Positions 8,010 to 13,517 of a stretch of 14,466 bases of DNA are shown one piece after another; position 1 is the stretch's first letter; each line of letters starts with the position of its first letter. Position numbers and translations under genes: made by a program. The stretch comes from Gammaproteobacteria bacterium (GTDB lineage: Bacteria; Pseudomonadota; Gammaproteobacteria; JALTLT01). The notes beneath the pieces are model-generated. The model did no database searches. It was not told the origin of the DNA and saw only the letters and a list, made by a program, of their open reading frames with translations. The DNA lies in the NCBI GenBank assembly GCA_027001815.1, contig JALTLT010000264.1:1-14466 (forward strand). The letters are read 5' to 3'.

Positions 8010-9455
8010 ATGAGCAGCGAGAGCATCGCCATCGCCAAGTCACGCATCCTCGATCCGGCCGGTCTGGTGGAGGATGACCTGTTCCGCATCCTCGGCGCGG
8101 CGCTCGGCGGCGCGGTGGATGACGCCGACATCTACTTCCAGCAGAACCGGCACGAATCCTGGATCCTCGAGGACGGCATCGTCAAGGATGGCACCCACGG
8201 CATCGACCAGGGGGCGGGCATCCGTGCCATCGCCGGAGAGAAGACCGGTTTCGCCTATTCCGACGAGGTGCTCCTGCCCGCCCTGACCCAGGCCGCCGAC
8301 GCCGCCCGCGCCATCGCCCGCAGCGAGGGAGGGCGACTGCCGGGGCCGATCACGCTCGGTGCCGGCCGCAGCCTCTACACCCCTCTCGACCCGCTGGGCA
8401 GCCTCGACGAGGCGCGAAAGCTGGAGCTGCTGCACGCGGTGGACCGGGAGGCGCGACGCCAGGATCCGCGCGTCACCCAGGTGATCGCCAGCCTCGCCGC
8501 CAGTCACGACGTGATCCTGGTGGCCCGTGCCGACGGCACCCTCGCCGCCGACGTCCGCCCCCTGGTGCGGCTCAACGTGAGCGTGGTGGTGGAGAAGAAG
8601 GGACGACGGGAACAGGGCTCCTCCGGAGGCGGCGGCCGCTTCGGCTACGACTGGTTCCTCGAACAGGAGCGGGGCCTCGAATTCGCCCGCGAGGCGGTTC
8701 GCCAGGCACTGGTCAACCTGGAGGCGCAGGAGGCGCCGGCCGGTACCATGACCGTGGTGCTCGGCCCCGGCTGGCCGGGGGTCCTGCTCCACGAGGCGGT
8801 CGGTCACGGGCTGGAGGGAGACTTCAATCGCAAGGGGACCTCCGCCTTCAGCGGACGGATCGGTGAGCGGGTCGCCTCGGAACTCTGCACGGTGGTGGAC
8901 GACGGCACCCTGCCGGGGCGTCGCGGATCGCTCAATATCGACGACGAGGGCACCCCCACCGGCTGCACCACCCTGATCGAGAAGGGGGTTCTCAAGGGCT
9001 ACATGCAGGATCGCCTGAACGCCCGCCTGATGGGCACCGCCTCCACCGGCAACGGCCGACGGGAATCCTTCGCCCATCTGCCCATGCCGCGCATGACCAA
9101 CACCTACATGCTGCCCGGCGAGCATCCACCGGAGGAGATCATCGCCTCGGTGGAGAGGGGCCTCTACGCCGTCAACTTCGGCGGTGGACAGGTGGACATC
9201 ACCTCCGGGAAGTTCGTCTTCTCCGCCAGCGAGGCCTATCTCATCGAGAAGGGGCGGATCACCCGACCGGTGAAGGGGGCCACCCTGATCGGAAACGGTC
9301 CCGAGGTTCTGACCCGCGTCACCATGGTGGGTGACGACCTGCGGCTGGATCGCGGCGTGGGGGTGTGCGGCAAGGAGGGACAGAGTGTGCCGGTTGGCGT
9401 GGGTCAGCCCACCCTGCGCGTGGAGGAGCTCACCGTCGGTGGCACCCGCTCCTGA
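8010..9455 (+). CDS. tldD: Metalloprotease subunit TldD
   Basis: The 481-residue product has the same length as E. coli TldD. TldD pairs with TldE (PmbA) to form a cytoplasmic zinc protease that degrades unfolded peptides, processes the microcin B17 leader and helps remove the CcdA antitoxin. The metal site is visible as HEAVGHGLEGDFNRKG, an HExxxH motif at residues 261-266, together with Cys453 in GVCGKEGQ near the C-terminus, the expected third ligand. Other family segments are GRRESFAHLPMPRMTNTYM and NFGGGQVDITSGKFVFSASE. The ATG at 8010 has AAGG at 8000-8003, six bases upstream, and follows the amidase stop by 21 bases, so it is probably the last gene of the rng-yhdP run. Its partner pmbA lies 0.6 kb downstream on the same strand. 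Confidence 0.96.
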   Translation: MSSESIAIAKSRILDPAGLVEDDLFRILGAALGGAVDDADIYFQQNRHESWILEDGIVKDGTHGIDQGAGIRAIAGEKTGFAYSDEVLLPALTQAADAARAIARSEGGRLPGPITLGAGRSLYTPLDPLGSLDEARKLELLHAVDREARRQDPRVTQVIASLAASHDVILVARADGTLAADVRPLVRLNVSVVVEKKGRREQGSSGGGGRFGYDWFLEQERGLEFAREAVRQALVNLEAQEAPAGTMTVVLGPGWPGVLLHEAVGHGLEGDFNRKGTSAFSGRIGERVASELCTVVDDGTLPGRRGSLNIDDEGTPTGCTTLIEKGVLKGYMQDRLNARLMGTASTGNGRRESFAHLPMPRMTNTYMLPGEHPPEEIIASVERGLYAVNFGGGQVDITSGKFVFSASEAYLIEKGRITRPVKGATLIGNGPEVLTRVTMVGDDLRLDRGVGVCGKEGQSVPVGVGQPTLRVEELTVGGTRS

Positions 9456-9464
9456 CAGGCCGTT

Positions 9465-9498
9465 GAAGGAGGGTCTCCTTCGTCATCCCGCGAAGGGC
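9465..9498. repeat. Inverted repeats in the tldD-darP convergent junction
   Basis: GAAGGAG at 9465-9471 pairs with CTCCTTC at 9475-9481 around a three-base loop. An alternative pairing uses CTTCG at 9478-9482 with CGAAG at 9492-9496. The string CGTCATCCCGCGAAGG resembles the ends of the widespread CATTCCCGCGAA repeats of Proteobacteria, here degenerate. It lies in the 61-base gap between two converging genes and could act as a weak bidirectional terminator, although no T tract is seen. Confidence 0.4.
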
Positions 9499-9516
9499 GC
9501 AGCGACGCGGATCGTC

Positions 9517-10032
9517 TCACCCCAGGTCCGGCAGCTCCCGCAACAGGCGGAAGAGGGCCCGCGCCGCCTTCGGCGCCCCCCCGCGGAGCCGCTCGGCGCG
9601 AGCCTGACGGATCAACGCACGAAGGCGCTGGCGATCGGCACCGGGAGAGAGCCGCAACAGCTCCTCGAGCGCCGCGTCCCCCTCCTCCAGCAGCCGGTCG
9701 CGCCACCGTTCCAGACGATGGAAGCGGGCGCTCTCCTCCGCCCCCTGGCGTTCGAAGGCCTCCAGCGCCGCACGGATCGGTGCTGTATCGATGGTACGCA
9801 TCAGCTTGCCGATATACTGCAACTGGCGCCGACGGCCACCCCGTTGACGAATGCGTGCCGCCAGTTCCACCGCCTCGCGCAAGCTGTCCGGCATCGGCAC
9901 ACCGGCACGCCGTGCCGGCGACAGCGCCACCAGCGCCTCGCCCAGCCGCTGCAGTTCGGCCGCCTCGCGCTTGAGCTGGCTCTTGCTGGGCGGCAGCGTA
10001 CCTCTCTCCTCATCCACCATGGGTCTGTCCAT
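9517..10032 (-). CDS. darP: DarP (YjgA) ribosome-biogenesis factor
   Basis: From the chosen start the product is 171 residues; E. coli DarP (YjgA, DUF615) has 183. DarP is a cytoplasmic, dual-active-site-associated helical protein of late 50S ribosomal subunit assembly. Conserved segments are PSKSQLKREAAELQRLG, RRRQLQYIGKLMR, FHRLERWRDRLLEEGD, and PGADRQRLRALIRQAR, ending in PPK-like APKAARALFRLLREL. The start is uncertain. ATG codons (reverse strand) end at 10032, 10020 and 10080, none with a good Shine-Dalgarno sequence; the one at 10080 would overlap the pmbA start, so I prefer 10032 or 10020. The gene is divergent from pmbA, the same arrangement as yjgA-pmbA in E. coli, and convergent with tldD. 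High-GC spelling explains the many open shadow frames opposite it. Confidence 0.92.
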   Translation of the reverse strand: MDRPMVDEERGTLPPSKSQLKREAAELQRLGEALVALSPARRAGVPMPDSLREAVELAARIRQRGGRRRQLQYIGKLMRTIDTAPIRAALEAFERQGAEESARFHRLERWRDRLLEEGDAALEELLRLSPGADRQRLRALIRQARAERLRGGAPKAARALFRLLRELPDLG

Positions 10033-10073
10033 TCGTCGGCAACCGCCCCATTGTACCAACCCGGAGATCGAAC
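10033..10073. promoter_or_regulatory. Divergent darP-pmbA control region
   Basis: Only about 41-53 bases separate the probable darP start from the pmbA ATG, so at least one promoter must overlap a coding end. The + strand shows GGAG at 10063-10066, seven bases before the pmbA start, a convincing ribosome-binding site. TTGTAC at 10051-10056 is the nearest -35-like hexamer, but it is too close to the pmbA start to leave room for a -10 element. No confident promoter can be named. Confidence 0.35.
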
Positions 10074-11435
10074 ATGACACACGCCATGGCCACCCATCCC
10101 GACACCGCCCCGCTGCCGGAACAGGCGACCCTGGACGACCTGGTCGCCCAGGTGCTCGAGGAGGCGAAACGCCAGGGCGCCCAGGCCGCCGAGGCGGGGG
10201 TCAGCTTCGATACCGGCCTGGCGGTCACCGTCCGGCTCGGCGAGGTGGAGACCCTGGAGTTCAACCGCGACCGGAGTCTCGGCGTGACGGTGTACGTGAA
10301 CGGCAGCAAGGGCTCGGCCAGTACCGCCGACTGGAGCCGGGAGGCGGTGGCCGAGACGGTACGCGCCGCCTGCAACATCGCCCGCCACACCGCCCCTGAC
10401 CCGGCGGCGGGGCTCGCGCCGGCGGAACTGATGGCACGCGAGATCCCCGATCTCGATCTCTACCACCCCTGGCCGCTGAGCCCCGAAGAGGCGATCACCC
10501 TCGCCCGCCGCTGCGAGACCGTGGCCCGCGACCACGACCGGAGAATCGTCAACTCGGAGGGCGCCTCGGTCTACAGCCACCAGGGGCTGAACGCCTACGG
10601 CAACAGCCACGGCTTCTGCGGCGGCTACCGGACCACCCGACACTCCATCAGTTGCTCGGTGATCGGGGAAGAGGGGGGAAGGATGCAGCGGGACTACTGG
10701 TACACCGTGGACCGCAGCCCCACCCTTCTCGACACTCCGGAGGCCGTCGGCGAGGAGGCGGCGCGACGCACCGTTCGCCGACTCGGTGGCCGTCGCCTCG
10801 CCACCTGCCAGGCGCCGGTGCTCTTCAGCCGCGAGATGGCCGCCGGTCTCTTCAGCCACTTCCTGGCCGCCATCCGCGGTGGGCGCATCCACCGCCACAC
10901 CAGTTTCCTCGCCGACCGCCTGGGTGCACGCATCTTCCCCGAGTGGCTCGACCTCCACGAGCGCCCGCACCTGCGGGGAGCACTCGGCAGCGCCCCCTTC
11001 GACAACGAGGGCGTGGCGACCCGCGATCGCACGCTGGTGCGCGCCGGCCGCCTGGAGGGCTACGTTCTCAACCATTACAGCGCCCGCCGTCTCGGCATGG
11101 TGACCACGGGCAACGCGGGCGGTGTCCACAACCTGGTGGTGCCGGCCGGGGATCGCGATCTGGAGGGGCTGATGCGCCAGATGGATCGCGGCCTGCTGGT
11201 GACCGAACTGATGGGCCAGGGGATCAACTACGTGACCGGCGACTACTCCCGCGGAGCCGCCGGCTTCTGGGTGGAACAGGGCGAGATCGCCTACCCGGTA
11301 GAGGAGATCACCATCGCCGGCACGCTTCAGGAGATGTTCGCCGGTGTCGTCGCCATCGGCTCCGATGTGGAACGCCGGGGCTCCATCTTCACCGGTTCAC
11401 TGCTGCTGGAGCGGATGACCATCGCCGGCGAGTGA
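10074..11435 (+). CDS. pmbA: Metalloprotease-associated subunit PmbA (TldE)
   Basis: The 453-residue product matches PmbA/TldE (450 in E. coli), the non-catalytic partner of TldD in the heterodimeric protease that matures microcin B17 and degrades CcdA. It has the common TldD/E fold, but the HExxxH motif is absent; the equivalent region reads LFSREMAAGLFSHFLAAIRG, as expected for TldE. Other family segments are SFDTGLAVTVRLGEVE at the N-terminus, NSEGASVYSHQGLNAYGNSHG, SAPFDNEGVATRDRTLVRAG, TTGNAGGVHNL, and the C-terminal MGQGINYVTGDYSRGAAGFW. The ATG at 10074 has GGAG seven bases upstream. It is divergent from darP. Downstream is a long gene-poor stretch, so pmbA appears monocistronic. No clear intrinsic terminator follows. 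Confidence 0.95.
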   Translation: MTHAMATHPDTAPLPEQATLDDLVAQVLEEAKRQGAQAAEAGVSFDTGLAVTVRLGEVETLEFNRDRSLGVTVYVNGSKGSASTADWSREAVAETVRAACNIARHTAPDPAAGLAPAELMAREIPDLDLYHPWPLSPEEAITLARRCETVARDHDRRIVNSEGASVYSHQGLNAYGNSHGFCGGYRTTRHSISCSVIGEEGGRMQRDYWYTVDRSPTLLDTPEAVGEEAARRTVRRLGGRRLATCQAPVLFSREMAAGLFSHFLAAIRGGRIHRHTSFLADRLGARIFPEWLDLHERPHLRGALGSAPFDNEGVATRDRTLVRAGRLEGYVLNHYSARRLGMVTTGNAGGVHNLVVPAGDRDLEGLMRQMDRGLLVTELMGQGINYVTGDYSRGAAGFWVEQGEIAYPVEEITIAGTLQEMFAGVVAIGSDVERRGSIFTGSLLLERMTIAGE

Positions 11436-11873
11436 CCACGCCCCACCCTCCGCATAAGGGTAATTCCTGATACCAGGCTGCCCGGCCTCTTCAAGTATCA
11501 TGCCCTGATTCCCCATACGGGATACCGTAATGGGGCCCAGGAGCCTGTTCGGGGAAGGGTGGAGCGTGCACGACGCCACGATGCGATCCGGGTGGTCGCC
11601 CGGGGCGGATCATCGAATGCGACCGCAGCGGCGCCTTCACCACACTCCCGAACCGTCAGGAGAGGGGCAGACGCTGTTCAAGACAGGGATCCGGTCTGCC
11701 GATATGAAGTCCGACCGGGACCAAGCCGCAACCCCGGAGAGACGAGGGAGGGAAGGGAACCCCGCGGGCGGGACCGACGCCACGGCGCACCCAGAGCCAC
11801 GTCGCCAGCACCCGTCACACGACAACATCAACATTCCAAGCGGTCACCGAGAAGAAGGTTGGAGGATCGGTAG
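11436..11873 (+). promoter_or_regulatory. 438-base non-coding stretch with several inverted repeats upstream of the ankyrin gene
   Basis: No credible gene is seen. The two open frames on this strand have no family features and read like random high-GC sequence. Four inverted repeats are visible. TGATAC (11468-11473) pairs with GTATCA (11495-11500), with inner AGGC/GCCT. CCCCATACGG (11511-11520) pairs with CCGTAATGGGG (11525-11535), with a GATA loop and one bulged A. CGAT-GC-GATCCG (11579-11590) pairs with CGGATCATCG (11606-11615). GCAGAC (11667-11672) pairs with GTCTGC (11694-11699), with inner CTGT/ACAG. CGACGCCACG occurs twice (11571-11580 and 11775-11784). The stretch may contain the terminator of pmbA and a structured leader or small RNA for the ankyrin gene. 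I could not match it to a known riboswitch class. GGAGG at 11861-11865 is the ribosome-binding site of the next gene. Confidence 0.4.
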
Positions 11874-12368
11874 ATGTCCTGTTCCCATGTCACTGGATGC
11901 GAACTGTTCGTCCAGTTCGCCATGAACCCCGCCCTGGAAGTCTGGAAAGAGCACTACTGCGAGGGAGAGCACGGCCGTTGCGCACGCTACCAGCTCTCCA
12001 ATTCCGGCCAGCCGGTACCGCTCACGCTGCTGCCGAACGGCAAGCAGATCACCGTGGTCCGCTCGGAAACCGAGCTGGGCGCCACCGCCCTGTTCAATTC
12101 CATCATCAAGCAACGGGTGCGTATGGTCCGCTCCCTGATCCGGGCCGGCGTCAACGTCAATACCCGCAACATCGATGGCACCACGCCACTGATGGCCGCT
12201 GCGGAGGCCGGCAACGTGGAGATCGTCAGCATGCTGCTGGAGAGCGGCGCCGACCCTACCCTCACCAACATGCATGGCGAATCCGCCATGGATGTCGCCC
12301 TGCAGCACGACAATGAGGAGATCGCCGCCCTCCTGGCGGGCGGAAGCACCGCCGGCAAGGTGGCCTGA
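11874..12368 (+). CDS. Four-cysteine module fused to ankyrin repeats, unknown function
   Basis: The 164-residue product has two parts. Residues 1-60 contain four cysteines, C3, C9, C29 and C36, in the pattern C-x5-C-x19-C-x6-C with YCEG, CARYQLS and VPLTLLPNGK nearby. I recall similar YC...CARY modules alone or in front of sensor domains in Proteobacteria, but cannot name a family. Four spaced cysteines suggest metal or Fe-S binding (inference). Residues 70-157 hold about two and a half ankyrin repeats, including a canonical one, DGTTPLMAAAEAGNVEIVSM with LLESGADPTLTN, a protein-binding scaffold. There is no signal peptide, so it is probably cytoplasmic. The ATG at 11874 has a perfect GGAGG eight bases upstream. 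The YeeE/YedE pair starts 60 bases after the stop, so co-transcription and a linked regulatory or scaffold role are plausible. The ankyrin part is certain; the role is unknown. Confidence 0.85.
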   Translation: MSCSHVTGCELFVQFAMNPALEVWKEHYCEGEHGRCARYQLSNSGQPVPLTLLPNGKQITVVRSETELGATALFNSIIKQRVRMVRSLIRAGVNVNTRNIDGTTPLMAAAEAGNVEIVSMLLESGADPTLTNMHGESAMDVALQHDNEEIAALLAGGSTAGKVA

Positions 12369-12428
12369 GCGGCAGTCCGCATCTCCCCTTCGTCACCGTT
12401 TTCTTCGCGTCAACAACAAGAGGTCGTT

Positions 12429-13082
12429 ATGGAAGAGTATCTTCCCTGGTGGTTGAGTGCGGGGGCACTCAGCGCCATCACAGTGGGATTCTGGCTGGTA
12501 CTGAAGCGCCCCCTCGGGGTCTCCGGCAGTTGGGCGAGGGTGGTGATGTGGAAGAGCGATCGCGCGGTGCGCGAAGCAGAGGCCCCCTTCCGCGACAACC
12601 CCGCCCTCTTCAAGGACGCGCTGATGGAGGCGACCATCGAGGAGTTCGGGCGCGAACGGGTGATGGCATTGCTGCAGAAGAAACACGGTATCGCCACCGA
12701 CGACCAGCTCGAGGCCGCCGCCCGCGCCAGGCAGGGCCGCTTCGCCAGCCGTACCCCCTGGACCGCCCATCTCACTTTCCTGGTGATGCTCGCCGCAGGC
12801 GGCCTGCTCTCCACCGCGGTACGACAGGACTTCCAGCTCCATTTCGACATGGGCGAGGTCTACACCTCCCTCTTCGGGGGTGGCATGGGCACCTTCATCA
12901 CCCTCTTCTTCGGCGGAATCCTGGTCGGCTTCGGCACCCAGATGGGCGGAGGCTGCACCTCCGGCCACGCCCTCTCCGGCGTCTCCCGCCTCGCCCCGGC
13001 GAGCATCGTCGCCACTCTCACCTTCTTCGGCACGGCGATCCTGGTCTCCTTCGCCGCACACTTTCTCGGAGGCATGCAATGA
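12429..13082 (+). CDS. YeeE/YedE-family membrane protein, first half of a split transporter pair
   Basis: The 217-residue product is an inner-membrane protein of the YeeE/YedE (DUF395, sulfur-transport) family, related to TsuA thiosulfate channels and to the PmpA-type half proteins. Membrane segments are seen at about 8-27, 113-132, 148-170 and 190-213. The hallmark GFGTQMGGGCTSGHALSGVS carries Cys176, equivalent to the conserved cysteine thought to relay the sulfur ligand. Between the first and second segments lies a soluble, charged, helix-rich stretch (about residues 42-108), longer than in simple PmpA proteins. AAGAGG at 12418-12423 precedes the ATG at 12429 by five bases. The TGA overlaps the start of the second half by four bases (ATGA, 13079-13082), strong evidence that the two work as one complex. 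The substrate (thiosulfate, another sulfur species, or otherwise) is inferred from family only. Confidence 0.88.
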   Translation: MEEYLPWWLSAGALSAITVGFWLVLKRPLGVSGSWARVVMWKSDRAVREAEAPFRDNPALFKDALMEATIEEFGRERVMALLQKKHGIATDDQLEAAARARQGRFASRTPWTAHLTFLVMLAAGGLLSTAVRQDFQLHFDMGEVYTSLFGGGMGTFITLFFGGILVGFGTQMGGGCTSGHALSGVSRLAPASIVATLTFFGTAILVSFAAHFLGGMQ

Positions 13083-13510
13083 GCGGTTCCGATTCCCTGC
13101 GAGAACACCTCTACTATGGATTTTTCGGTCTCGCCATGGGGATGGTTCTGGCCTTCACCGGTCTGACCGAATATGGCGAGATGCACTCCCTGTTCATTCT
13201 GCAGAACAACCGTCTGATGCTGGTGTTCGGCGCCACCATCGGCCTCAGCATGCTGCTCTTCCTGCTGTTCACCCGCGGCCACCCGCATGCCCGCAAGGCC
13301 TTCACCAAGGGCACCATCCCCGGCTCCATCCTCTTCGGCATCGGCTGGGCGCTGACCGGCGCCTGCCCCTCCGTCGCCCCCGTGCAGCTCGGCGAGGGGA
13401 AGATCGCTGCCGCTGCCACCCTGATCGGCATCCTGGTCGGCGTCTGGGCCTACCGCCGCGGTACCGCCGGCAAGTTCCAGTTCGACACGGGCGTCTGCGG
13501 CGAGGAGTAG
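13079..13510 (+). CDS. YeeE/YedE-family membrane protein (DUF6691 type), second half of the pair
   Basis: The 143-residue product is the C-terminal half of a split YeeE/YedE transporter, PmpB-like. Membrane segments are seen at about 11-30, 47-64, 80-96 and 109-125. The family motif GWALTGACPSVAPVQLGEGK carries Cys96, paired in function with Cys176 of the preceding protein if the model from TsuA holds. The short tail ends FDTGVCGEE, adding a second cysteine, Cys140, on the likely cytoplasmic side. GGAGG at 13068-13072, inside the upstream gene, lies six bases before the ATG at 13079, and the start overlaps the previous stop. It ends seven bases before the stop of a converging gene. Family membership is clear; the substrate is not shown by sequence. 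Confidence 0.88.
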   Translation: MSGSDSLREHLYYGFFGLAMGMVLAFTGLTEYGEMHSLFILQNNRLMLVFGATIGLSMLLFLLFTRGHPHARKAFTKGTIPGSILFGIGWALTGACPSVAPVQLGEGKIAAAATLIGILVGVWAYRRGTAGKFQFDTGVCGEE

Positions 13511-13517
13511 TCCCTGT

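Noticed and set aside
11436..11873. The leader as a known RNA (RNase P, tmRNA, SRP, glycine, c-di-GMP or cobalamin riboswitch)
   Set aside because: The conserved cores of these RNAs were looked for by eye and not found; a computed search would be needed to exclude rarer classes.
11530..11925. Open frame of 131 codons (and another at 11559-11873) in the long intergenic stretch
   Set aside because: There is no ribosome-binding site or domain, composition is Arg/Pro/Ser/Gly-rich as expected from random high-GC DNA, and the first runs into the well-supported ankyrin gene.
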